Shown here one piece after another: positions 34,285 to 42,745 of a stretch of 46,105 bases of DNA. The position numbers and the translations under genes are program-made. The stretch is from the NCBI GenBank assembly GCA_017545185.1, contig JAFWQJ010000035.1, positions 1 to 46,105 on the forward strand, read 5' to 3'. This DNA is from Oscillospiraceae bacterium. GTDB lineage: Bacteria > Bacillota > Clostridia > Oscillospirales > Ruminococcaceae. Within the stretch, counting starts at the first letter, position 1. Each line of letters opens with the position of its first letter. The notes below the pieces were generated by a model that searched no databases, had not been told where the DNA came from, and saw only the letters and a list, made by a program, of their open reading frames with translations.

Positions 34285-36834
34285 ATGCATCAGAAGAAAC
34301 TTTTGTCGCTGCTGACAGCCGGGGTGCTGTTTTTCGCAGTCTGTCCGCAGATGCCTGCTGCGGCCGCGGAATCTGCCGGATCCGATTTCGTGATCGAAAA
34401 CGGCGTTCTGCTCGAATACACCGGAAACGACCCTGTCGTGCATGTGCCGGAGGGCGTGACCGAGATCGGATTTCAGGCGTTTGTGCGGACGAAAACGGTT
34501 CAGAATATCAATAGCCCGGAACTGTCACTCAAAATTCCGTATAACGATGTTCTGGAGGAGGTCTATCTGCCGGAGAGCCTGCTGGTGATTGACGAACGTG
34601 CTTTTTACAGCTGTGTGTCGCTGAACAAGGTGCATTTTCAGGAGGGCTTGAAAAAAATCAATTCTCACGCTTTTTCTAATTACTGTGAATTGAATTATAC
34701 GGAATACGGTCTGACGGAAGCGGACATGCAGATGCATCTGGAATCTGCTGAACTGCCGGACAGTCTTGACACGATAGGGGAATATGCCTTTCAGGGCAGC
34801 GGACTGCAGTCTGTCAGCTTCGGAAGCGGGCTGAAAACGATCGCGCCCTATGCGTTTGCGTATACCGATCTGAAAACGGTCACATTGCCGGACAATATTG
34901 TTTATTTAACGTGGTACTGTTTTGCGGGTTCAAAGCTGGAATCCGTGCACCTTCCGGACAATCTCGTTAAGATCGACGAATCTGCATTTATGAATACCTG
35001 CCTGAAAACCGTTTCATTCCCGGAAACCCTGCAGTGGATCGGGGACAAGGCGTTTATGGGCACCGGTCTGACGGAGGTCATGATCCCCGCAGCGGTTTCG
35101 ACGCTCGGCTCGTATGCATTTGCGAATACGCAGCTGGAATCTGTCACCTATGAGGGCAGTATTCGGAATATGGGAAAAAATGTCTATATGAATACGCCTT
35201 ACGCAATGACGCATACAGAGAATGTCGGGGATTTTGAGATCCTTGAAGGAAATCTGGTTCAGTACACCGGCAACGATGTGACAGTCAGAGTTCCGGATAC
35301 CGTGAAAACGATCGCGAAGGAGGCGTTTCAGGGGGTCTCGCGTCTGCGATATCTGTATCTGCCGGATTCCGTCACGCTGATCGGCGAATGCGCATTTGCA
35401 AACTGCAGTCATCTCCGCGAAGTGCATTTCGGAAACAGCGTCACAACGATCGGCAGTGAAGCGTTCCTGAACTGCAAAAAACTGCGGCGCATCATGCTGC
35501 CTGATTCAGTGCAGAGCATCGGAAACAGTGCTTTTGCAAACTGCATCTCGCTGGAAGATGCCCGTCTGAATGACGGTCTGAAAACGGTCGGGTACAGTTT
35601 CTTTAACAATTGCACTGAGCTCAAAACGCTCCGGATCCCGTCCAGCCTGGAAAAATGTGAACGGTCTTATTATCTGCATGATTTAGAGTCTGACAGGTGG
35701 GATTCCATAACGGAGACGGTGGCATCCTTTTACAAAGAATATCCGGAGCTGATCACCGGCAATAATTGTGAAATCGTTGAATGCAGTCTTTTGGGCCCGC
35801 AGTGCAGGGAAACCGTCGTGTACGGGGAAAGCGGCTCCATGGCACCGGGCATCGCAGAGAATCTGCACCTGACATGGAAGCCGCTCTCCGAGCTGCCGGA
35901 ATTTGACCCCGTGCCGGACGGCCCCGACATGACGCTGGATATTGACAGGGATACATGGAAATTCCTGAATGCGGGCAGCGTGTTCGGCTCTGAACGGTAC
36001 ATGACCGATGAAGCACTGGCACTCGCAAAGCAGACCGTCAACGGAGAAATTGCCGATCTTGACGGCGTATTCGACGGCTCCTGCTACGGTATGTCGCTGA
36101 CGGTGATCCTTGCAAAGGCCGGAAAGCTGAAAGCATCGGACATGCTTGCGGGCGCGAAGAATCTCAAAGAGCTGGAACCGGATCAGACGGTGCAGTCTGT
36201 TATCAATTTTTATCATTACATGCAGCATGCGCAGAATCTGACAGTCACGACCGGTACCAATTATGACGATACACTCGCGGATATGCTGGAAACGGCGGAG
36301 AATATCCCGCACGGTGAACTGCCGATGCTCCTGACGCTGAATACGCTGTCCGGCAATCACGCGGTCGTCGGCTGCGGCGTCGAAAAAGGGGAGGGGAATC
36401 TGAACGGCAGGAAATATGACCGCAAAATACTGGTCTGGGATCCGAATAACCCGAACGAACTGAAGGACGATGCCTGCCTGTATATCAGCAGCATCACGCT
36501 GGATTATTGTGTCCCGCTTTACGGGATCATTTACCAATATGATGAGAACGGTCTGAAGCAGGGAATGCTCGGCTCCTGCAGCAATGACCTGAACCGGCTG
36601 CTGCCGGCGGAATACCCGTTCGGGACGCAGGTTTCTGTCAAACGCGGCGACATGAACTGCGACGGGCAGACGGATGTTTCCGATGCCGTTCTGCTGGCAA
36701 GGTTCCTTGCAGAGGACAGGGAAGCGGTGATCACCGATCAGGGACTGAAAAATGCGGAAACGGACGGCGAAGCCGGACTGACCATGTCTGACCTGACTGT
36801 CATGCTGAAAATCATTGCAAAGATCATCCGATAA
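34285..36834 (+). CDS. Secreted leucine-rich-repeat protein with papain-like peptidase region and C-terminal dockerin
   Basis: 849 residues; ATG 34285 has AAAGGAG 8 nt upstream, while ATG 34267 has its GGAGG only 4 nt away. Residues 1-28 are a signal peptide ending AAAA. Residues about 35-470 contain BspA-type LRR_5 units (IGEYAFQGSGLQSVSF, IGDKAFMGTGLTEVMIP, IGSEAFLNCKKLRRIMLP), interrupted at about 315-340. Residues about 545-780 look like a cysteine peptidase: GSCYGMS with Cys600, GNHAVVGCG with His692, LVWDPNN with Asp719, in papain order. Residues 789-846 are a dockerin: GDMNCDGQTDVSDAVLLARFL, then a weaker second half (ETDGEAGLTMSDLTVML). Likely cellulosome- or scaffoldin-attached at the cell surface. 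The peptidase call is inference from motif order. Confidence 0.85.
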   Translation: MHQKKLLSLLTAGVLFFAVCPQMPAAAAESAGSDFVIENGVLLEYTGNDPVVHVPEGVTEIGFQAFVRTKTVQNINSPELSLKIPYNDVLEEVYLPESLLVIDERAFYSCVSLNKVHFQEGLKKINSHAFSNYCELNYTEYGLTEADMQMHLESAELPDSLDTIGEYAFQGSGLQSVSFGSGLKTIAPYAFAYTDLKTVTLPDNIVYLTWYCFAGSKLESVHLPDNLVKIDESAFMNTCLKTVSFPETLQWIGDKAFMGTGLTEVMIPAAVSTLGSYAFANTQLESVTYEGSIRNMGKNVYMNTPYAMTHTENVGDFEILEGNLVQYTGNDVTVRVPDTVKTIAKEAFQGVSRLRYLYLPDSVTLIGECAFANCSHLREVHFGNSVTTIGSEAFLNCKKLRRIMLPDSVQSIGNSAFANCISLEDARLNDGLKTVGYSFFNNCTELKTLRIPSSLEKCERSYYLHDLESDRWDSITETVASFYKEYPELITGNNCEIVECSLLGPQCRETVVYGESGSMAPGIAENLHLTWKPLSELPEFDPVPDGPDMTLDIDRDTWKFLNAGSVFGSERYMTDEALALAKQTVNGEIADLDGVFDGSCYGMSLTVILAKAGKLKASDMLAGAKNLKELEPDQTVQSVINFYHYMQHAQNLTVTTGTNYDDTLADMLETAENIPHGELPMLLTLNTLSGNHAVVGCGVEKGEGNLNGRKYDRKILVWDPNNPNELKDDACLYISSITLDYCVPLYGIIYQYDENGLKQGMLGSCSNDLNRLLPAEYPFGTQVSVKRGDMNCDGQTDVSDAVLLARFLAEDREAVITDQGLKNAETDGEAGLTMSDLTVMLKIIAKIIR

Positions 36835-36837
36835 CAA

Positions 36838-36873
36838 AAAACGTCCGCAGAGGATCGGCTCTGCGGACGTTTT
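36838..36873. terminator. Bidirectional intrinsic terminator
   Basis: A perfect 15-bp stem (AAAACGTCCGCAGAG / CTCTGCGGACGTTTT) with a 6-nt loop lies between the converging LRR-dockerin and dockerin-cohesin genes. Confidence 0.9.
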
Positions 36874-36897
36874 GTCTGCTTATGCGGCAGGAACAGG

Positions 36898-37854
36898 TTA
36901 TTCGGCTGCTTCTTCGGGAGCCTCAACAGCGATCGCGCCGTCAAGAACGACATACTGATATGCAGTTAAGTTGCAGTCATACATCGCTGCCTCATATTCC
37001 TCGGGGCTCAGCTCCCAGCCGGCGGTAATGAACTTGCTTTCGGTCCGGTCAAGTGAGAGCGAATAAACAGAACCGGGCTTTGCGTCCTCCGGAATCTTGT
37101 AGATGTACTCACCGAGAATCGAACCGTCCGGAATTTCCGCGTTCTGTGCCTCGGCCCATACCATAGCACCGCAGTTCGGATCCGGATTCACGACGGCATC
37201 GTGCGACGGAATACTGCTGTTGATGATATCGTTGATATTGCAGCGGATGTCGGTCAGCTCCGCATCGCCTGCCTCGTGGATGAAGAGCTGGAATCCTGCG
37301 AGCAGCGGCATACCGGAGACATAGATCGGAACCGAAACATAATCGCCGGGTTTGCCGGACGCGACGCCGACCTCAATGAAGCTGCCCTTCTTGCCGTATT
37401 CACGGAAAACCTCCGTCAGTTTTTCCTTGACGACCGGCAGCGTGATGCCGTCCTCGATCACATAATCAACGATCTCATAGTCATATTTCCAGCCTCTCTG
37501 ACCGGTGACACTGGAGACCTTGCGGTAATCCGACCACAGCGGCTTATTGCCTGCCAGCGTATTGCAGTAATACTGCAGGATGTTGGATGCATCCACAACG
37601 TCGATGATGCCGTCGAAATTCGTGTCGGATGCCGGATCGGTATCTGCGGAGATCGTTTCGCGCTTCGACAGGGCAGTCACGTAGTTGATCAGAACGGTCT
37701 GTGCGTCCTCGACGCTGACCTTACCGTTTCCGTCTGCATCGCCCATGCTGCGGAAGCTGTTTGTCACAGCAGAAGCCTGAAATACCGGGCAGATACTGAC
37801 TGCCAGTACGGATGCGCAGGCTGCACACAAAGCCTTCAGTTTTAAGGAGCTCAT
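36898..37854 (-). CDS. Dockerin-cohesin protein, adaptor-scaffoldin-like
   Basis: 318 residues; ATG 37854 with AAGGAGG 7 nt upstream. Residues 1-29 are a signal peptide. Residues 37-98 are a type I dockerin with two calcium loops: GDADGNGKVSVEDAQTVL and DTNFDGIIDVVDASNIL. Residues about 100-155 are an X-like linker region. Residues 158-311 resemble a cohesin: IEVGVASGKPGDYVSVPIYVSGMPLLAGFQLFI, a central MVWAEAQN, and GEYIYKIPEDAKPGSVYSLSL. A dockerin plus one cohesin is the plan of an adaptor scaffoldin such as R. flavefaciens ScaC, but the order is reversed (dockerin first). No sortase signal. It would plug into one cohesin and present another, changing binding specificity. Confidence 0.85.
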   Translation of the reverse strand: MSSLKLKALCAACASVLAVSICPVFQASAVTNSFRSMGDADGNGKVSVEDAQTVLINYVTALSKRETISADTDPASDTNFDGIIDVVDASNILQYYCNTLAGNKPLWSDYRKVSSVTGQRGWKYDYEIVDYVIEDGITLPVVKEKLTEVFREYGKKGSFIEVGVASGKPGDYVSVPIYVSGMPLLAGFQLFIHEAGDAELTDIRCNINDIINSSIPSHDAVVNPDPNCGAMVWAEAQNAEIPDGSILGEYIYKIPEDAKPGSVYSLSLDRTESKFITAGWELSPEEYEAAMYDCNLTAYQYVVLDGAIAVEAPEEAAE

Positions 37855-37936
37855 AACGGTTCCTCCTTTGATTGGTACATAGATTGAATGTATATCGGTA
37901 CGGTTCATTTCGGAGGGGTCCCCGGCCCTCTCATAC

Positions 37937-37945
37937 AGTATAACA
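37937..37945 (-). promoter_or_regulatory. Extended -10 promoter of the dockerin-cohesin gene
   Basis: On the minus strand, TGTTATACT (TG-n-TATACT, 37945-37937) with no clear -35. A GAGGG/CCCTC hairpin (about 37914-37931) lies in the leader of about 75 nt. Confidence 0.55.
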
Positions 37946-38033
37946 GTTTAAACGTGAAAAGTCTCATATTTTCTTAAAATTTGTAGCGGTAAATAAAAAA
38001 CGGATGTGCCGTTTGTACAGGTTATACAATAAA

Positions 38034-38068
38034 AACGGAACCCGACCGCCCTCTGATCGGATTCCGTT
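38034..38068 (-). terminator. Terminator-like hairpin, minus strand
   Basis: AACGGAA-C-CCGA / TCGG-A-TTCCGTT, an 11-bp stem with one mismatch, followed on the minus strand by TTTTATTG. It implies a minus-strand transcript entering from above 38070, although no convincing gene lies there. Confidence 0.6.
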
Positions 38069-38640
38069 CTTTGTATGCTGTGGAGTATGATGCGATGCCG
38101 TTCTTTCGCAACGGCATACTATCATGTGTAATACCGGCAGATGCGGCGGTGACCCTGCCGATCCGGAGTCTTTTGCCGAACCGGGCTGTGCACAGCGCCT
38201 GCTGAAACCGGATCGGGAAAAGCCGGTTTCTGCTGACGGTTTTTTCCCCGTTTCCGGTGAGAGACCGGATCCGGTCAGCCGTCTGCCGTATCAAGGCTTC
38301 GCCGTTTCCGATGCGGGAAGCTCGGAACGCGGCACGGATATTCGTCTGCTTAGCCGACAGCGCCGCTTTTATTGCGGACTGCCGGGATCGCGGCTCCTTT
38401 GGCGGGAGGCCGTTCAGAGCACTGCCTGTGACGGGAAACACATCGGACGCGCAGACTGCTCAATGCTCAATGAAAGATTGCTCTCTGAATTTAGATGCTG
38501 TGTCAAAGCATTCCTCCTTCTGTTGTGAAACAAAGTGGCGGGGGAGAATGGATTAAAGTGCGCAGCGGGAAATCTGCGCCTCTATACATGAAACAATCCA
38601 CAAGGGAAAATGTCCCACGAAAAAATCAGATTTGTATACA
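38069..38640. other. Non-coding stretch rich in inverted repeats
   Basis: No convincing protein gene. Frames open on both strands lack ribosome sites and have shadow-like composition. Inverted repeats: ATGAT-GCG-ATGCCGTT / AACGGCAT-ACT-ATCAT (38087-38125), GAAACCGG / CCGGTTTC around 38196-38222, the palindrome GACCGGATCCGGTC near 38266, and GCGCAG / CTGCGC near 38561-38580. On the minus strand, AAGGAGG (38513-38519) precedes a TTG-started frame of 30 codons (38506-38414). A structured RNA ending at the 38034-38068 terminator is possible. Confidence 0.4.
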
Positions 38641-38648
38641 TGCACAAA

Positions 38649-38677
38649 AGCACCCTGCATCTCTTGTGCAGGGTGCT
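38649..38677 (-). terminator. Terminator of the sigma/anti-sigma operon
   Basis: A perfect 11-bp stem (AGCACCCTGCA / TGCAGGGTGCT) with a 7-nt loop, then TTTTG on the minus strand, 8 bp after the anti-sigma stop. Confidence 0.85.
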
Positions 38678-38685
38678 GTAAAACC

Positions 38686-39933
38686 TTATTTGTTTTCCGG
38701 GATCTGCGGAGCGAACGGTTCCTCCGGCGTCAATCCTGTCGGGTCAAATTCCCTGACGCTGACCGGTTCATCGACCGTCAATGCAGTGACTTCACTGTAA
38801 TCGGTCTGCAGGCCGTCCGCATTTCGCTCCTCGTATTTCATCAGGATGCCGGTACCGATATCGACAAGCAGAGAGATCGCATTGCCGCTGTGTACGCCTT
38901 CGATCGCAGCACAATTTCGCCCGAGGACGGTTTCGGTTCCTGTGATATGCCAGAGATCAAAATCGTCCAGCCGGGACATGGCAATGCTCTGCGGGAACAG
39001 GCAGCAGCTGCAGGATATGCCGAGGTTCATGCCGTCCATGCGGTTGAATGCAAGCCCCGTGCCGTCCGGCAGAGAAGAACGCCGGTCATTGTCGCGCATG
39101 ATGAAATCATTTTGGTTGTCCACGCTGCAGAAATTCCGGCTGTAGGTTCCTGCGGTCAGATCGACATTTGTGAGAAAGCTGCTGAATGCTTCGTCAGAGC
39201 CGCTGAAATAGGTTTCATATGCGCCTTCGCCGGACTGTTCATACTCGTATGATTTGTGCGCAGTATCATCTGTCTGAAACCGGATAATGATTTGCCCGCC
39301 GGAGATCCCGTATATCATTTCGCCCTCCGCAGTGCTGAAATAGTCGATGCTGTTCAGCATCATGTGATAGAGATAGCTTTTCGCCTCCAAATCATTGATG
39401 TCTGCTCCGGAATCCGGTGCAAAGTATTTTGCAATGTATTTTCCGGTGTCGATCAGCAGGGGGCCGCCGTTCTGCCGGTAGCGTTCGCGGGCTTCGTTCA
39501 GGAGTGCGTCCTTTTCTTCCCATGTGTGAACCTGCTTTTCCTGCTCGTGCAGCTCGAGCTCTGCGTAAACGGCAGGCGGGGCGGTCGTTTCGGCGGGCTC
39601 TGTCACAGCCACGGCCTGTTCCGTCTCCGCGGTGTCAGTTGTGAGCGGGATCGCCGCGCTGTCCGCTGTGCTCTGCAGGACTTCATGTTCCTGATCGCCG
39701 CGGATCAGAAACAGTCCGACGCCGGCTGCAAACATCATGCAGGCCGCCAGTGCCGCGGCGGTGACCGGGCGAGGGACTTTGACGCTTCTGTGATCGGGCT
39801 TTGCCGCCCTTGTGATACCCGTTGATTCATTGCCGTGCTTTGTGTCTGCGGTTTCTGCGGGAGCGCGGAAGCAGTCATTGACCAGATCACGCGGGATATC
39901 TCCGAGCGCATCCATGATTTCCAGCGGTTTCAT
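38686..39933 (-). CDS. Membrane-anchored anti-sigma-factor-like protein
   Basis: 415 residues; ATG 39933 with GGAGG 7 nt upstream, overlapping the sigma-factor stop by 4 bp. Residues 1-55 are a short cytoplasmic part. Residues 57-77 form one membrane helix (VTAAALAACMMFAAGVGLFLI). Residues about 80-125 are a Thr/Glu/Ala/Pro stalk. Residues about 130-405 are an extracytoplasmic domain with alternating beta-strands (IYGISGGQIIIRF, FDLWHITGTETVLGRNCAAIEGVHSGN, ISLLVDIGTGILMKYEERN), reminiscent of LolA/RseB-like lipoprotein folds. The cytoplasmic part lacks a zinc-binding HxxxCxxC motif. Position and topology make it the partner of the ECF factor; the outer domain is the probable sensor. Confidence 0.82.
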   Translation of the reverse strand: MKPLEIMDALGDIPRDLVNDCFRAPAETADTKHGNESTGITRAAKPDHRSVKVPRPVTAAALAACMMFAAGVGLFLIRGDQEHEVLQSTADSAAIPLTTDTAETEQAVAVTEPAETTAPPAVYAELELHEQEKQVHTWEEKDALLNEARERYRQNGGPLLIDTGKYIAKYFAPDSGADINDLEAKSYLYHMMLNSIDYFSTAEGEMIYGISGGQIIIRFQTDDTAHKSYEYEQSGEGAYETYFSGSDEAFSSFLTNVDLTAGTYSRNFCSVDNQNDFIMRDNDRRSSLPDGTGLAFNRMDGMNLGISCSCCLFPQSIAMSRLDDFDLWHITGTETVLGRNCAAIEGVHSGNAISLLVDIGTGILMKYEERNADGLQTDYSEVTALTVDEPVSVREFDPTGLTPEEPFAPQIPENK

Positions 39934-40484
39934 AGCAATTCCTCCTTTTCCAGATAATCTCTCAGTTTTTTTCTTGCGCGCAGCAGCGTCATTTTGACCG
40001 CGCTGATGCTCATGCCGTTCTGCGCAGCGATCTCCTGCACGGACGCGGACAGATAATACCGCTGCAGAAAAATACGCCTGATTCGCTGCGGCTGACTGCG
40101 GAGCCAATCGGTCAGGGCGGCGGTCAGCTCGTGCTGCTCTGCCAGCTGCTCGACCTGCTCGCCGGAGGGCAGGATCTCCGCAAGCTCGTCCAGTGCCAGC
40201 GCGAACTGTCTGCCGCCGCGTTTCTGACGCGTTCTTGTTTTCAGCTTGTCCATAGCCGAATGCCGGGTGAGTGATACCAGATAGGCTTTCAGCTCCTGCG
40301 GCGCGATCTGCTGCCTGCTGTTCCAGACAGCCAGAAGCATGTCGCTGACGCATTCTTCTGCGTCCTGCTGGCTGCCGAGGATCCGGTAAGCAAGCTTTCC
40401 GCAGAGTGCGCCGTAGATTCTGCGGATCTCGGATAATGCCCTTTCATCGCGGTTCTGCAGCATCGCAATGATCTGACTGTCCAT
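39930..40484 (-). CDS. ECF-type RNA polymerase sigma factor
   Basis: 184 residues. Region 2: ALCGKLAYRILGSQQDAEECVSDMLLAVW. Region 2/3 end: LKAYLVSLTRHSAMDKLKTR. Region 4 is about 120-180: QRIRRIFLQRYYLSASVQEIAAQNGMSISAVKMTLLRARKKL, a helix-turn-helix for -35 recognition. AGGGAG precedes the ATG. It overlaps the anti-sigma gene by ATGA. Placed between cellulosomal and potassium-transport genes; targets unknown. Confidence 0.93.
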   Translation of the reverse strand: MDSQIIAMLQNRDERALSEIRRIYGALCGKLAYRILGSQQDAEECVSDMLLAVWNSRQQIAPQELKAYLVSLTRHSAMDKLKTRTRQKRGGRQFALALDELAEILPSGEQVEQLAEQHELTAALTDWLRSQPQRIRRIFLQRYYLSASVQEIAAQNGMSISAVKMTLLRARKKLRDYLEKEELL

Positions 40485-40504
40485 TTCATCACTCCCTTCA
40501 CTTA

Positions 40505-40534
40505 CTATATAGACAAAAAACGAGATCGGTCACA
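40505..40534 (-). promoter_or_regulatory. Possible autoregulated promoter of the ECF operon
   Basis: On the minus strand, TGTGACC (40534-40528), 13 bp, GTCTATATAG (40514-40505), close to the sigma-factor ATG. It does not fit the sigma-70 pattern used elsewhere here; the GTCTATA core resembles ECF -10 elements, but spacing is short. Confidence 0.35.
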
Positions 40535-40677
40535 GGTCAGTCGGAGATGATCTGAAAAAAAGCCGCCGTCCCGTCGGAAAGCGGTCTGTGCGCTTATTAT
40601 ATCATACGGAACGGAAAACAGCAATGCTTCCGTGTGCAGAAAACATGCTGCACGATGCGCATTGTGTTCTGCAAATA

Positions 40678-40706
40678 TTGCATTTTCAGCAGGATTGTGA
40701 TATAAT
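40678..40706 (+). promoter_or_regulatory. Promoter of the potassium uptake operon
   Basis: TTGCAT (40678-40683), 17 bp, TATAAT (40701-40706); leader under 25 nt to ATG 40734. The divergent gap 40535-40677 shows no gene or riboswitch core. Confidence 0.8.
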
Positions 40707-40733
40707 GATACAGACATAAGGAGGACTTTGCAT

Positions 40734-42068
40734 ATGAAAAAAACGAAAATGACCTCTGTGCAGGTCATTGCGCTTGGATTTCTGCTGATGATTTTTGTCG
40801 GCGCGGTTTTGCTTTCGCTGCCGGTTTCATCCGCATCGCATACGCATACACCGTTTTTCGACTGCCTGTTCACCTCTGCGTCGGCGTCCTGCGTGACGGG
40901 TCTGGTCGTTGCCGATACCGGCACGCACTGGTCGCTGTTCGGGCAGATCGTTCTGCTGGTGCTCATTCAGATTGGCGGACTCGGGTTTATGTCTGTTTCG
41001 GCACTGTTCCTGCTGCTGATGCGGCGGCGGATCGGTCTCAGGTTCCGCGTGATCCTTGTGGACAGCATGAACTATTCGCAGATCGGCGATATTCTGCCGT
41101 TTCTGCGGCGGATTCTGTACGGCGCATTTTTGCTCGAGGGCGCCGGTGCGATTCTGCTTTCATTCCGGTTTATCCCGATGCTCGGGGTGAAGCGCGGCAT
41201 TTATTACAGCATCTTCCATTCGGTGACGGCCTTCTGTAATGCGGGCTTCGATCTCATGGGGAGCATCAGCGGGGAGTATTCCTCATTGGTCATGTTCTCC
41301 GGCGACTGGCTCGTCAATCTGACGGTCTGCGGACTGATTTTGCTCGGCGCGCTGGGCTTCTGGGTCTGGAACGATCTCTGGAACAAAAAATGTATGCTGC
41401 ACCGCTGCACACTGCATACCAAGCTGACGCTTGCGGTTTCCGCCGTTCTGGTGATCGGCGGAACGCTGCTGTTCCGGCTGCTGGAAAACGGGAATTTTGC
41501 AGGGATGCCGGAGCATGAAAAATGGCTCTGTTCCCTGTTCGATGCTGTGACGCCGCGTACAGCCGGATTCAACACGACAGATACCGCGGCACTTACGGAC
41601 AGCTCCGTTCTGCTGACCTATCTGCTGATGTTTATCGGCGGCGGCTCCGGTTCGACCGCAGGCGGCATGAAGATGACGACGATTGCGGTGCTGCTGCTGT
41701 TTGTCATTGCCGGCATCCGGAATCAGGAGGAGGCGACCGCCTTCGGCAGAACGATTCCGGTGTCCGTACTGCGTCCCGCTGTAACGGTCATTGCGATGAA
41801 TGCCGGACTTGCCTTTACGGGTGCGGCAATTATCTGTGCCGCGGACGGTCTTGCGATGCGGGATGTGCTGTTTGAGACGATCTCCGCCGTCAGTACGGTC
41901 GGCATGACGACGGGCATCACGCGGGCGCTCGGGCCGTTATCGCGTGTCATCATCATCTTTTTAATGTATCTCGGCAGAGTGGGCAGCGTATCGTTTGCGC
42001 TTGCAATGATCGCCAAGCGGCAGCAGATCCCCGTGACACTGCCGTCTGAAAATATTTTGGTCGGATAA
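40734..42068 (+). CDS. ktrB: Potassium uptake membrane subunit (KtrB/TrkH family)
   Basis: 444 residues; ATG 40734 has AAGGAGG 9 nt upstream (TTG 40728 is between them and less likely). Four M1-P-M2 repeats, each with a selectivity glycine: SASASCVTGL (P1), HSVTAFCNAGFDL (P2), DAVTPRTAGFNT (P3), AVSTVGMTTGI (P4). Between P3 and P4 lies GGGSGSTAGGMKMTT, the intramembrane gate loop. The length is that of KtrB rather than the longer TrkH. It imports K+ driven by Na+ or proton gradient together with the regulatory subunit downstream. Confidence 0.95.
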   Translation: MKKTKMTSVQVIALGFLLMIFVGAVLLSLPVSSASHTHTPFFDCLFTSASASCVTGLVVADTGTHWSLFGQIVLLVLIQIGGLGFMSVSALFLLLMRRRIGLRFRVILVDSMNYSQIGDILPFLRRILYGAFLLEGAGAILLSFRFIPMLGVKRGIYYSIFHSVTAFCNAGFDLMGSISGEYSSLVMFSGDWLVNLTVCGLILLGALGFWVWNDLWNKKCMLHRCTLHTKLTLAVSAVLVIGGTLLFRLLENGNFAGMPEHEKWLCSLFDAVTPRTAGFNTTDTAALTDSSVLLTYLLMFIGGGSGSTAGGMKMTTIAVLLLFVIAGIRNQEEATAFGRTIPVSVLRPAVTVIAMNAGLAFTGAAIICAADGLAMRDVLFETISAVSTVGMTTGITRALGPLSRVIIIFLMYLGRVGSVSFALAMIAKRQQIPVTLPSENILVG

Positions 42069-42080
42069 GGAAGGAACAGT

Positions 42081-42719
42081 ATGAAACAGTTTTTGATTAT
42101 CGGAATGGATACCTTCGGACATATTCTCTGCAGGAAGCTTGCAAAGACCAGATGTGAGATCATGATCGCGGACATTGACCCGAACAAGCTGGATGACCTG
42201 CTTTCTGTTGTGGACAGCGCGAAATGCGGCGACTGTACCAGTGAGACCGTGCTCCGTTCCTACGGCATTCCGGATTTTGATGTATGCTTTGTATGCGTCG
42301 GCGCCCATTTTCAGGCGAGCCTGCAGATCTCCTCGCTGCTGAAGGAGCTGGGAGCTAAAAAGGTCATTACCAAGGCAGCCAATGCGATTCAGGCCAAGTT
42401 CCTGCTCCGAAACGGTGCCGACCAGATCATCTATCCGGAGGACGAGGTCGCGGAGCGGATCGCGACCAGAGAAAGCAACGACCGTATTTTCGATGCGGTC
42501 GAGCTGGGCGGCGATTATGCGATCTATGAGCTGATGCCGCATAAGCGCTGGATCGGAAAAACACTGAAAGAGCTGAACTTCCGTGCGAAATACAAGATGA
42601 TCGTCGTGGCGGTCAAGGATGATGCCGGAGAGATCATCCTGCCGCACGCGGAATATAAATTTCAGCCGGGACACCACATGCTTGTGGTCAGCAAGCCGGA
42701 GGATGTCGAGGATTATTGA
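42081..42719 (+). CDS. ktrA: Potassium uptake regulatory subunit (KtrA/TrkA, RCK protein)
   Basis: 212 residues. RCK_N domain 1-135: FLIIGMDTFGHILCRKL, ending strand 2 in IADIDP, then CGDCTSETVLRSYGI and KKVITKAANAIQAKFLLRNGAD. RCK_C domain about 140-210: KTLKELNFRAKYKMIVVAV, LPHAEYKFQPGHHMLVVS. The nucleotide loop reads GMDTFG where the family usually has GLGRFG; the first and last glycines are kept. KtrA rings bind ATP/ADP at RCK_N and c-di-AMP at RCK_C in the family. 12 bp after ktrB, with GGAAGGAA upstream. Confidence 0.94.
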   Translation: MKQFLIIGMDTFGHILCRKLAKTRCEIMIADIDPNKLDDLLSVVDSAKCGDCTSETVLRSYGIPDFDVCFVCVGAHFQASLQISSLLKELGAKKVITKAANAIQAKFLLRNGADQIIYPEDEVAERIATRESNDRIFDAVELGGDYAIYELMPHKRWIGKTLKELNFRAKYKMIVVAVKDDAGEIILPHAEYKFQPGHHMLVVSKPEDVEDY

Positions 42720-42745
42720 GCCGGCGAAAAAGATGTATATGCAGG

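Noticed and set aside
38022-38441. Minus-strand 139-codon open frame next to the dockerin-cohesin gene
   Set aside because: It starts with GTG lacking an SD, runs into a terminator hairpin, and its translation is Arg/Ser-rich shadow-like sequence without recognisable blocks.
40485-40733. Possible c-di-AMP (ydaO) riboswitch before ktrB
   Set aside because: The predicted transcript leader is under 25 nt, too short for that aptamer, and no conserved core is visible.
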